Positions 18,120 to 26,340 of a stretch of DNA of 43,967 nt are shown one piece after another. Source of the stretch: Lentimicrobium sp. L6 (lineage in GTDB: Bacteria; Bacteroidota; Bacteroidia; Bacteroidales; UBA12170). The notes under the pieces were generated by a model. It had not been told where the DNA came from. It saw only the letters and a program-made list of their open reading frames with translations, and did not search any database. A program made the translations under genes and the position numbers. The DNA is taken from the NCBI RefSeq assembly GCF_013166655.1, contig NZ_JABKCA010000049.1, positions 1 through 43,967 of the forward strand. Direction: 5' to 3'. Numbering within the stretch: the first letter of the stretch is position 1; every line of letters starts with the position of its first letter.

Positions 18120-19253
18120 TTACTGAGGTGTTAAATTATAAGTTTGAGCAGCTAAATCTACTTCAATAAGGTAGGTTCCATCAGCAGGAACAGGAATATT
18201 CACTGGGTCGGGATCTGCTTCAGTTGGTCTGAAAGCTAAACTTCCACCATAACCAGAAGCTCCGTCTACAGTTCCCCATTGTGGCGCCCATTGACCAAGT
18301 ACTTCAACAAATTTGATGCTATTGGCAGTTAAATCAGCTGTAAGCGAGAATTTACCAGCTCCATCATTTGTCATTTCGGTAGCAGCAGTATTGTCCCAAC
18401 CAGCAGGTGAACCATCGCCTAATAAATATAGAGTTGAAGATGCAGCATAAACCTCATATGTAAGATTTGCAGTATCCACAACAATTCTATATAATCCAGC
18501 ATCTGTTGGACATGGCATAGCCACAGGATCTGCTACATCTTCTGTTGGACGGTAAACTAAGTTTCCATTCTCACCAGTTCCGGCATCATCAGTTCCCCAT
18601 TGAGGAGCCCATTGACCAAGAACAGAGATGAATTTGAAGAATAACCCTTCACCTCCTAGATTTGCTATAATGCCAAATTTACCATCAGCAATATGACTGG
18701 CTGGAAGAGCGTCTGTATTTGACCATCCGGGGTCTGTACCATCACCTAACATATAGATAGACTTAATTTTAATTTCAGAAGAATAAGGAGTAATACTAAG
18801 AGTAATGGTTTCAGAAACAGCAGATTCGCTAGTGTTGTTTGAAGTGATATTAGACTTCACACGGAAGTTTAAATTAGCAGCTTCATCAGCAGGGAAATTA
18901 TTGGTGAGAAGCAAAGTATTCATTTGTGCAACTGTATAGTTGATTTCCAATTCTTGGGTGTTTTCTAAGAATATAGGAGATTCAAAATTATTTGATGCTT
19001 CATCCATTTCCACAGTATAAACAGTATTTGCTAAATTATTGAGGTTGTATCCAGTAGCTTTCCATTGAAAGGCATCAAACATTTCAGAAGCATTAGCTTC
19101 CAATAGTACATGAGCAGTTCCGCTGCTGGGGCTTGTAAATACTGGAGCGGCTATTTGCTCTGTATTTAAGATAGGTTCTTTTTCTTCCTTTTCACAAGAA
19201 TACATCAGGAGTAAACTGAACAATCCAAGGTATAATATTGTTATTTTTTTCAT
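18120..19253 (-). CDS. susE: SusE-like alpha-glucan-binding outer-membrane lipoprotein (set 2)
   Basis: A 377-aa lipoprotein. The signal ends at lipobox Cys20 followed by EKEEKEP, an acidic surface-export tag. An N-terminal SusE domain (about 31-158, PVFTSPSSGTAHVLLEANAS) is followed by two similar binding modules (166-269 and 274-377). Both modules contain LGDG...GW and the aromatic motif GQWAPQWGT, the probable glucan-stacking surface. It has no catalytic motif. The start at 19253 was chosen because it opens the signal peptide and leaves a 19-nt gap to susD2; an in-frame ATG 57 nt upstream would overlap susD2. It works with SusC2/SusD2 at the cell surface. Its modules are related to module four of SusE1. 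Confidence 0.88.
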   Translation of the reverse strand: MKKITILYLGLFSLLLMYSCEKEEKEPILNTEQIAAPVFTSPSSGTAHVLLEANASEMFDAFQWKATGYNLNNLANTVYTVEMDEASNNFESPIFLENTQELEINYTVAQMNTLLLTNNFPADEAANLNFRVKSNITSNNTSESAVSETITLSITPYSSEIKIKSIYMLGDGTDPGWSNTDALPASHIADGKFGIIANLGGEGLFFKFISVLGQWAPQWGTDDAGTGENGNLVYRPTEDVADPVAMPCPTDAGLYRIVVDTANLTYEVYAASSTLYLLGDGSPAGWDNTAATEMTNDGAGKFSLTADLTANSIKFVEVLGQWAPQWGTVDGASGYGGSLAFRPTEADPDPVNIPVPADGTYLIEVDLAAQTYNLTPQ

Positions 19254-19272
19254 TGTCTTCGTTTTTAAAAAA

Positions 19273-21468
19273 TTAGTATCCACTGTTTTGTGTAAGATTA
19301 GGGTTAGCACCTATATCTGTTGATGGAATAGGAAATAGATTATATTTTTCATCAACAGCAGTACCTGTAGCTACATTTCCTTTCCAATCCCAAAGATAAT
19401 TACCACTAGTGAATTTACCGAAGCGAATGAGGTCGGTTCTTCTGTGACCTTCCCAATACAATTCTCTAGCCCTTTCATCTAATAAGAAATCAAGAGTTAA
19501 ATCTGCAGCTGTAATGTTTTGAGAATCCTCACCAAAAGCTCTGGAGCGAACTCTGTTTACATATTCTACGGCTTTTCCTAGGTCACCATTACCACCTCTA
19601 ATAACAGCTTCAGCATACATCAAGTAGAAATCAGCCAATCTGAAGACAGCATAGTCATTATCTGGATAGGTTAAATCAGAACCAATACTTCCATCTCTAT
19701 TGATATTTCTAAACTTGGTGATGGCATAACCTTCAGTAAATTCAAAGATATTGTCAATCATTAATGTTTGACCATCAGCATGAAAAGCTGCACGAGAATC
19801 GTAAGAAGGAGCAGAGAATAATTCAACTAAATAAGTATAATCTGGAGCTCCAAGTTTGAGGCTGATTTTATAGGTTCCAGGAGCTGCAATAGCTATATTG
19901 TCTCCTCCCTCAGTTAGGATGCCGTCAGCACCAGTATCACCATAGTTTAGGTCCCAAGCATCATTAGCACGGAATTTAATTTCACCTTCTGCAAGGTCTG
20001 TAGTTAGTTCCCACATAGAAGTTTCGCTATTATAAACCATATCTTGGTCGGTATCCCATCCACCAGCAGTAGCAGAACCAATAAGTCCCCAATACGTATT
20101 TAATAAGGTATATGTTTTAGCAATTGTATCTACATTGATTTTATAGTATCCTGCATCGGAAGCAACAATATTTGCACCGCTTCTGTCTAAAGTTCCATCA
20201 GCATCATCATCACCCCAATCGTATGACCAGTCAGGATTAGTTGTAAATTTAAATTCTGTGCCTGCATCAGGGAAATTTAAGTATCCTTCATAAGTTCCAT
20301 CATCAAGTACTGAAGCCAATACAGTTTCAGTATTACTTGGGTCCCAACCTTGGTGTGAACCGGGTACATATAATAATGGATAGTCGTTTAACTGTGGAGT
20401 AGGTGATAGCTTTAATGTCTCCTCGGTAATCTCTGGGTAGAATTTCTTAACGAAAGCACTTGTTGTACGAGTTCCTCCCCATCCACCATCGATACCAAAA
20501 GCAGCAGGATCCATAGTTCCACCAACTGCAGCATGAATGATAAAGGTCATACCTCCCCATGTACGAGTACTTATTCCATCAAATGTAACTGGGAAAATAA
20601 CCTCAGAGCTTAAATGATTGTCAGCATTGAAATTATTGAAATAATTGTCTTCTAGTGAATAACCACCATCAATAATTTTACTACAATACTCAATAGCTTC
20701 AGTATTCATTTCAGAGTTGATATAAACATTTGCATTTAAATACAATTTGGCTAAAAGCGCCCAAGCAGCAGCTTTGTCAGCTCTTCCATATTCATTTGTT
20801 TTAGGATCGGGTAATTGACTTTCAATTGACTTTAATTCACCTTCAACATAAGCAAATAAAGCAGTTCTATCTATTTGTGTAGGTTGGAATGCTCCAACAG
20901 CATCGTTCTCAGTTACAAAAGGAGTGCTTCCATACATATCAAGCGCATGATAATAACTTAAGGCTCTTAAGTAACGAGCTTCTTGTCTATAGGCAATAAT
21001 ATTGGTTTTGTCATCTCCTGTGATATTTCTTTCAGATAATTTATCATCAGTAGATTCTCTAATGAACTCATTACATAAAGAAATTTGATAGAAAATACGA
21101 TTATACATGGCAGTAACAAATTCATTTGAAGCTGTCCAATCCATGTCATGATAATCTCTTAAGTTACCATCGTTCCAAGCAATAACAGCTTCATCTGTTG
21201 TTAACTCTTGAGCTTTCCAATATTGTCTTAAATAGGTTGAAAACCCTTCGTCGATACCTGCTATATCGGGTTGTCCGGCAGGACCTTCTTGTCCACTAAC
21301 AGAAAGGCCAGCATATAGTTTGGCCAGTACATTATAGTAATTAGCAGGGTTTTCATATACAGAGGCGGATGTGATCACAGTCTCATCCAAAGGGGTGGTG
21401 TCTAAATCTTTCATGCATGAAGAAAGACCAAGAGCCAATACTAATAATATGATATAATATTTTTTCAT
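19273..21468 (-). CDS. susD: Multimodular SusD with two inserted SusE-type glucan-binding modules (set 2)
   Basis: A 731-aa SusD/RagB lipoprotein, about 200 residues longer than usual. The lipobox is Cys18 (LSSC-MKDLD). The SusD part is normal at both ends: 20-350 with LRALSYYHALDMYGSTPFVT, and 556-731 with RLADFYLMYAEAVIRGG and ERARELYWEGHRRTDLIRFG. Between FVKKFYPEITEE and SYDSRAAF lie two modules. Module A is 365-455 (LLYVPGSHQGWDP) and module B is 459-549 (YWGLIGSATAGGWDT). Both resemble modules of SusE1 (LYVPGAHQGWDP at 513 and WGVIGAATPGGW at 167). The reading frame is open throughout, so it is a true insertion, not two genes. It should carry additional starch-binding sites on the SusC2 lid. 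The gene starts 18 nt after susC2. Confidence 0.92.
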   Translation of the reverse strand: MKKYYIILLVLALGLSSCMKDLDTTPLDETVITSASVYENPANYYNVLAKLYAGLSVSGQEGPAGQPDIAGIDEGFSTYLRQYWKAQELTTDEAVIAWNDGNLRDYHDMDWTASNEFVTAMYNRIFYQISLCNEFIRESTDDKLSERNITGDDKTNIIAYRQEARYLRALSYYHALDMYGSTPFVTENDAVGAFQPTQIDRTALFAYVEGELKSIESQLPDPKTNEYGRADKAAAWALLAKLYLNANVYINSEMNTEAIEYCSKIIDGGYSLEDNYFNNFNADNHLSSEVIFPVTFDGISTRTWGGMTFIIHAAVGGTMDPAAFGIDGGWGGTRTTSAFVKKFYPEITEETLKLSPTPQLNDYPLLYVPGSHQGWDPSNTETVLASVLDDGTYEGYLNFPDAGTEFKFTTNPDWSYDWGDDDADGTLDRSGANIVASDAGYYKINVDTIAKTYTLLNTYWGLIGSATAGGWDTDQDMVYNSETSMWELTTDLAEGEIKFRANDAWDLNYGDTGADGILTEGGDNIAIAAPGTYKISLKLGAPDYTYLVELFSAPSYDSRAAFHADGQTLMIDNIFEFTEGYAITKFRNINRDGSIGSDLTYPDNDYAVFRLADFYLMYAEAVIRGGNGDLGKAVEYVNRVRSRAFGEDSQNITAADLTLDFLLDERARELYWEGHRRTDLIRFGKFTSGNYLWDWKGNVATGTAVDEKYNLFPIPSTDIGANPNLTQNSGY
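19819..20406 (-). other. Inserted segment of susD2 coding two SusE-type binding modules
   Basis: Codes residues 355-550 of SusD2. Each module shows the GW-D...FKF/IKFR...W...GD.D..G.L pattern of tandem starch-binding modules of SusE/SusF. The order (LYVPG type, then WG type) is the reverse of that in SusE1. Boundaries are estimated from where similarity to SusD1 stops and resumes. Confidence 0.75.
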
Positions 21469-21486
21469 GATTTTATTTTCTTTGGA

Positions 21487-24462
21487 TTAGATATTTAATT
21501 TTAAGCCTAGTACGAAGTTTCTAGAGCGTGGATAAACATTATTATCAACGCCACCAAATACTTCAGGATCAAGACCAGAATATTTTGTAAGAACAAATGC
21601 ATTTTGCACTGTGAAAGATACATTAAGGTCTGATTTTTCACTAAAAAGTTTGCTAAATGTATATCCCAATCTAATATAATCCATTCTAAAGAAAGAAGCA
21701 TCTTCTAGATAGTAATCTGAGAAATATTCATAATTACTAAAGTTAGTTTCAAGAGCGTCTTGTGTTACATTTATTAAATACTGAGTGTTGTTATACATTT
21801 GACCAACAGCTCCAGTAGAAGAACGAACATTATTATAGACATAATTTCCAATGTTACCATGACCTGCAAAGCTCAATTCTAATTGTTTGTAAGTAAATCT
21901 AGAGTTGATACCAAATGAATAATCTGCTGTAGGTTTATGAACTCTATATTTATCATCATCAGTAATAGTACCATCACCATTTCTGTCTACATAAAGGCCT
22001 TGTATGGGTTTACCTGCTTCATCATAAACTTGTTCATAAACATAGAATGAATTCATTGGGTAACCAACAGTATGAATTTGAATATTATTTCCTACACCAC
22101 CACTGATTCCTCCGGTTGGAACGCCAATATAATCTGGATCATCATTTAGTGTTAATTTGGTGATTTTGTTTTCATTATAATTCATGTTTACACCTAATTC
22201 CCAATAAGTGTTTTGAGTAGAAATAATTCGTCCCGTTAAAGTAACTTCATAACCTTTGTTTTCCATAGAACCAATATTGGTTAAGATATAGTTAGACAAG
22301 TTTGATCCAGCAGGTACAGGAATGAAATTAATCATATCATCTGTGGTTTTCTCATAATATTCTAAGGAACCAAATATTCTATCTCTAGCAAAACCAAAAT
22401 CTAAACCAACATTAAGCGTTGTTGTTTCTTCCCATTTAATATCTGGGTCATAACCACTAGGACGTAAGGTATATACAAATTGATTTCCGAATTGATACAT
22501 AGCTGTCATTTCACTCCACATATATAACGGAAGGTAAGGATAATTAGATGTTCCAATATCTTGTTGACCTGTGACACCCCAACCTCCTCGTAATTTCAAT
22601 TGAGATATGGCATTCACATCTTTCAGGAATGATTCTTCATTAATTTTCCAAGCTAAAGCAACGGAAGGAAATATACCAGCTCTAGTATCCTTAGAGAATC
22701 TGGAAGAATTATCATTTCTAACTGTAGCAGTTAAAAGATATTTCTCGTTAAGAGTATAGTTTAATCTACCAAAGAAAGATATTAAATAACTTTCAGTTGG
22801 TCTAATTGGACCATCTACAATATCAGTTTGAGAGATATTACTGTTATATCTATAGTCGTTACGATAAAAATGCTGCCAAGAATAACCAGCTGTCACATCA
22901 AATTTTGATTTAATGGACTCAATAGTTTTAGTATAATTTAAGTAAAAATCTAAAGTATTGTTTCTTTTGGCTTGAGAATAGTGATTCATGGTACCACCAA
23001 TGAGGTTACCATCTCCATCAATGTCCCAAGAACTTCTTGCATTCATCGGAACATCTATTCTGCCTCTTGAACCACTAACATCGAAAGCCATATTCAGGTT
23101 GGCACGAAGTTCGGGTAAGAAATGGAATTTATAATCAGCCATAAAGTTTCCTAAATATCGGCTGACTTCTGAACGATCTTCTCTTTGTTCTAGCATTCCA
23201 ACTGGGTTAGCAGGAGCAATAGTTATTGGATTCCCATTATCTTGCAACCATTCCCAATACCCACCATAGGCGTTTCCTTCGTCTCGAACAGGTTGAGTAG
23301 GGTCAAATGTTACAGCATTACCTATAGCACCATTATCGGCAAATCGGGTTTCTGTAAACATAGTTTTTATATTGAAATTTAGTTTTAAGTAATCATCAAA
23401 GAGTGTAGGGCTTAATGAAACGGCTGCAGTAGTTCTTTTGTAATTAGAAGTATTTACAATACCATTTTGGTCCATATATCCTAGAGATACATAATAAGGT
23501 ATGTTTTCTGTACTTCCCTTTACGCTAACGGTGTGGTCTTGGCTAAAAGAATTACTCATGATTTCTTTTTGCCAATCGGTATTTGCAGTTCCTAATAAGG
23601 CCGCTTGAGTGGATTCCTCTCCAAAATAGCTTTTGATTTGGCTTCTGAATTGATTTGCATCAAGAGACTCTATATAGGCAGGAATAGTATTTACCGTAGC
23701 TTTTCCATTATAAGTCAATACAAAAGGAGCTCCCTTTGTACCTCTTTTGGTAGTCACCTGAATAACACCATTTGAAGCTCTAGAACCATAAATAGCAGTA
23801 GCACTCGCATCTTTTAGTACCGTCATAGATGCAATATCATCAGGGTTAATAGTACTTAAGGGATTACCTAATCCAGAAATTCCATCATTATCCACTGGAA
23901 TACCATCGATGACCACAAGTGGATCATTGTTTGCACTCATACTAGCACTTCCTCTAATTCTTATAGTGCTACCACCACCAGGTGCACCATCAGTAGTAAC
24001 TTGAACACCAGCAATTTTACCTGTAAGTAGTTCTTGCGGAGAAGTGATAACACCTTGGTTAAAGTCTTTTTCACCAATAGTGGCCACAGCTCCTGTTGCA
24101 TCCCCTTTTTTTACTTCACCATAACCAATAACTACAATTTCATTTAAAATCTCTGATTTGTAGTTCATGCTGACATTAATTCGAGTACCAGATACTAGAA
24201 TCTCTTGTTCCTCATAACCAATGTAAGTGAAAATTAATGTAGCACCTTCATTAACGGAAATAGAATACCTTCCGTCGATATCGGTAATGGTACCATTCAT
24301 AGTACCTTTTTCAAGAACAGTTACACCAATTAAGGTAATACCGTCTGATTCATCAATTATTGTCCCGTCCACAGTCGTTTTCTGACCATAAACCATAACT
24401 GAAAATCCAAATGCTAAAATTAAAAGGCATAAGGACCGTAGTTTTTGATAAATTTGTAACAT
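21487..24462 (-). CDS. susC: SusC-like TonB-dependent outer-membrane transporter (set 2)
   Basis: A 991-aa SusC/RagA importer, by chance the same length as SusC1 but clearly diverged. The signal peptide ends near residue 26 (MVYG-QK). The carboxypeptidase-like regulatory domain (about 30-105) has the GVTVLEKGT and DGRYSI motifs. The plug has IRIRGSASMS, PLVVIDGIPVDN and VLKDASATAIYGSRASNGV, then the barrel follows to the C-terminus. It is the first gene of susC2-susD2-susE2-amylase and diverges from the LacI regulator, with a LacI operator in the 193-nt shared upstream region. It imports alpha-glucan oligosaccharides, judging by the company of SusE modules and the GH13 enzyme. Confidence 0.94.
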   Translation of the reverse strand: MLQIYQKLRSLCLLILAFGFSVMVYGQKTTVDGTIIDESDGITLIGVTVLEKGTMNGTITDIDGRYSISVNEGATLIFTYIGYEEQEILVSGTRINVSMNYKSEILNEIVVIGYGEVKKGDATGAVATIGEKDFNQGVITSPQELLTGKIAGVQVTTDGAPGGGSTIRIRGSASMSANNDPLVVIDGIPVDNDGISGLGNPLSTINPDDIASMTVLKDASATAIYGSRASNGVIQVTTKRGTKGAPFVLTYNGKATVNTIPAYIESLDANQFRSQIKSYFGEESTQAALLGTANTDWQKEIMSNSFSQDHTVSVKGSTENIPYYVSLGYMDQNGIVNTSNYKRTTAAVSLSPTLFDDYLKLNFNIKTMFTETRFADNGAIGNAVTFDPTQPVRDEGNAYGGYWEWLQDNGNPITIAPANPVGMLEQREDRSEVSRYLGNFMADYKFHFLPELRANLNMAFDVSGSRGRIDVPMNARSSWDIDGDGNLIGGTMNHYSQAKRNNTLDFYLNYTKTIESIKSKFDVTAGYSWQHFYRNDYRYNSNISQTDIVDGPIRPTESYLISFFGRLNYTLNEKYLLTATVRNDNSSRFSKDTRAGIFPSVALAWKINEESFLKDVNAISQLKLRGGWGVTGQQDIGTSNYPYLPLYMWSEMTAMYQFGNQFVYTLRPSGYDPDIKWEETTTLNVGLDFGFARDRIFGSLEYYEKTTDDMINFIPVPAGSNLSNYILTNIGSMENKGYEVTLTGRIISTQNTYWELGVNMNYNENKITKLTLNDDPDYIGVPTGGISGGVGNNIQIHTVGYPMNSFYVYEQVYDEAGKPIQGLYVDRNGDGTITDDDKYRVHKPTADYSFGINSRFTYKQLELSFAGHGNIGNYVYNNVRSSTGAVGQMYNNTQYLINVTQDALETNFSNYEYFSDYYLEDASFFRMDYIRLGYTFSKLFSEKSDLNVSFTVQNAFVLTKYSGLDPEVFGGVDNNVYPRSRNFVLGLKLNI

Positions 24463-24583
24463 ATTTGATTTGTTTGATGTGTTATTAAAATAACATAGTT
24501 TTGATTAAAAATTCAAAGCACTAATTTAAGAAAAATTAACATGAATAACAGGAAATCAATATTATAATAAAATATAGCTAACG

Positions 24584-24605
24584 CAATCGTTTTCACAAAC
24601 GTTTG
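24584..24605. promoter_or_regulatory. LacI-family operator between susC2 and lacI
   Basis: CAATCGTTT-TCAC-AAACGTTTG has 9-bp arms identical to the site upstream of susC1 (16106-16127). It stands in the divergent region between the regulator gene and the sus2 operon. Its right arm supplies the TTTG of the likely lacI -33 box, so binding should also affect lacI itself. Confidence 0.75.
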
Positions 24606-24631
24606 CAGTTGAAAAAAAATGTGTAATTTTA
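24602..24631 (+). promoter_or_regulatory. Candidate promoter of the lacI-type regulator
   Basis: TTTG (24602-24605), an 18-nt spacer and TAATTTTA (24624-24631, one mismatch to TAnnTTTG) lie about 25 nt before the ATG. The -33 box overlaps the operator, which suggests autoregulation. Confidence 0.45.
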
Positions 24632-24655
24632 TACCATAAAACTAAGAATAATCAC

Positions 24656-25663
24656 ATGAGTAGACACCCAATCACCATAAAAGATATAGCTAGAATTCTT
24701 AATGTCTCCGTTTCCACGGTGAGTAGAGCTTTAAAAGATCATCCGGATATTAGTAAAGCTACTAAAAAATCGGTGCAAGATATGGCTCGTGAACTCAATT
24801 ATCGGCCTAATGAAATTGCATTGAGTTTAAAGAATAGAAGAAGTAAAATTATTGGGATTATGGTACCTCAGTTGGTACATCATTTTTTCTCTTCTGTGAT
24901 TGAGGGTGTTGAGAATGTAGCCTATGATCAAGGCTATCAAGTTATGATTTATCATAGTGATGAATTATTAGAAAGAGAATTGCAATTGATTCAGTCTTTT
25001 ATGTCCTATAGATTGGATGGTTTAGTGGTTTCTATGAGTAAGGAAACCAAAGATTTTGCTCACTTTAATAAACTCTCACAACTGGGCGTCCCCATTGTGT
25101 ATTTTGATAGAGTTCCTGAAGGCGATTATAATAAAGTTTTATTTGATGATTATCAAGGTGCTTTTGATGCCGTTCAACATATGATAGATTGTGGATGTAA
25201 GAAGATTATTCATTTTGCAGCCTCCTCAAGTATGGATATTGGAAAAAAGAGAAAGCAAGGGTATATTGATGCATTGAAAAAGAATGGATTAGAGGTGAAT
25301 GATGCCTTTATTGTAGAATGTGATACCTATGAATGTGCTTTGAAATCTGCAGAGGATATACTCTATTTGTTTCCTGATTTGGATGGGATTTTTGCGGTTA
25401 ACGATTTAACAGCAATTGGAACGATGAAGCAATTGGTGAAAAAAGGCAAGAGAATTCCTGAAGATATTAAAGTAATGGGCTTTACTAATGAAACGAGTTC
25501 CGCTATTTATTCGCCAAGTTTGAGTACAGTGGATCAACAAGGTGTGCAAATGGGAGAGGAGGCTGCTAAACTCTTATTAGACAATATGGATGGGATAAAG
25601 CGTGCCATAACCAAAACCATCTCGGCTAGTTTAGTTTTACGAGAATCAACAGGAGTAAAATAG
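24656..25663 (+). CDS. LacI-family transcriptional regulator of the alpha-glucan locus
   Basis: A 335-aa LacI/GalR family regulator. The N-terminal helix-turn-helix is ITIKDIARILNVSVSTVSRAL (6-26), followed by the hinge region LNYRPNEIALSLKNRRS. A periplasmic-binding-protein-like effector domain (about 62-330) carries GIMVPQ, GLVVS, FDRVP and GIFAVNDLTAIG. The effector is probably a maltodextrin or related sugar, inferred from neighbours. It diverges from susC2 with a LacI-type palindrome in between. Matching sites lie upstream of susC1 and the cytoplasmic glucan block. Its stop is only 8 nt from that of the convergent mobA-like gene, with no terminator visible between. Confidence 0.92.
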   Translation: MSRHPITIKDIARILNVSVSTVSRALKDHPDISKATKKSVQDMARELNYRPNEIALSLKNRRSKIIGIMVPQLVHHFFSSVIEGVENVAYDQGYQVMIYHSDELLERELQLIQSFMSYRLDGLVVSMSKETKDFAHFNKLSQLGVPIVYFDRVPEGDYNKVLFDDYQGAFDAVQHMIDCGCKKIIHFAASSSMDIGKKRKQGYIDALKKNGLEVNDAFIVECDTYECALKSAEDILYLFPDLDGIFAVNDLTAIGTMKQLVKKGKRIPEDIKVMGFTNETSSAIYSPSLSTVDQQGVQMGEEAAKLLLDNMDGIKRAITKTISASLVLRESTGVK

Positions 25664-25671
25664 TTGAGTAA

Positions 25672-26235
25672 TTACCAGTCGTTTGGTAAATCTTTTTGAG
25701 AATTAAAATTTCTAAAACATGTTTGTAAAGCATCTTCATGAGAAAGTTTGATGATATTATGTGATCTGCTTCTGATAAAACTAATAAGTTTTACCTTCTT
25801 GCTTTTGATATGCTCTTGCATGCTTTCCAGAATGCTTTTATGATAAAAACCAATGAGTGGATGTATTTTTCCGTCAGCTGTTTCAAATAATAGGATTTCC
25901 TCACCATTATAAGTATCAATGAGCTTTTGAATTAATTCTTCGGAAATAAATGGGCTGTCACAGGGCAGTATTAAATTTAATGCTAGATTTGATTCCATTA
26001 ATGAAGAATATAATCCGCCCATAGGCCCTAGTTCTGGATAAATATCATGGATAACTGGATATCCAAAACGAAGATAATCTTTTTGATTGGCAGATATTAA
26101 AATTTTCGTGGAAAATATTTGCGCCATTTCTAGGGCATATTCTATCATTTGTTTCTTCCTGAAAACAAAAAGTCCCTTATCAGTACCAAACCGACTGCTT
26201 TTTCCCCCTGATAAAATAATAGATCCGAATTTCAT
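25672..26235 (-). CDS. mobA: MobA-like molybdenum cofactor guanylyltransferase
   Basis: A 187-aa nucleotidyltransferase of the MobA/MobA-like fold. The N-terminal LSGGKSSRFGTDKGL (about 8-22) is the NTP-binding signature, followed by LGPMGGLYSSL and LILPCDSPFI (metal-binding Asp). MobA attaches GMP to molybdopterin; relatives in this fold act on other cofactors or sugars, so substrate is moderately certain. The start at 26235 begins the beta-strand before the signature. An upstream in-frame ATG would add 26 residues with no family similarity, and a -7 box lies between the two. It has no functional link to the sugar genes. Convergent with the LacI gene. Confidence 0.8.
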   Translation of the reverse strand: MKFGSIILSGGKSSRFGTDKGLFVFRKKQMIEYALEMAQIFSTKILISANQKDYLRFGYPVIHDIYPELGPMGGLYSSLMESNLALNLILPCDSPFISEELIQKLIDTYNGEEILLFETADGKIHPLIGFYHKSILESMQEHIKSKKVKLISFIRSRSHNIIKLSHEDALQTCFRNFNSQKDLPNDW

Positions 26236-26240
26236 ATATG

Positions 26241-26248
26241 CAAAAGTA
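26241..26248 (-). promoter_or_regulatory. Candidate -7 box just before the mobA-like gene
   Basis: TACTTTTG on the minus strand fits TAnnTTTG and ends only 5 nt before the ATG. Transcription would begin at or near the start codon, giving a leaderless or almost leaderless mRNA. No -33 box is evident. Confidence 0.35.
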
Positions 26249-26317
26249 CTATAATATTCAGTATGGATTGTGAATCGAAGTACCACGAAAAATATCTTTA
26301 AATTGCCATACAATTTA

Positions 26318-26325
26318 TATCTTTG
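26318..26325 (+). promoter_or_regulatory. Candidate -7 box of the M20 amidohydrolase gene
   Basis: TATCTTTG is a full match to TAnnTTTG, with TTTA 17 nt upstream as a weak -33. It overlaps a TTG codon in frame with the gene, which argues that translation begins at the ATG at 26341, not at the TTG. Confidence 0.4.
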
Positions 26326-26340
26326 AAAAAAATTGCAAGC

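Noticed and set aside
19273-21468. SusD2 as a frameshifted or chimeric assembly of susD and susE
   Set aside because: The frame is open through 731 codons, both SusD ends are intact, and a separate complete susE2 follows, so a genuine insertion is the simpler reading.
21507-21701. 64-aa frame on the same strand within susC2
   Set aside because: It is an alternative frame of the SusC2 C-terminal barrel, which is fully conserved in its own frame.
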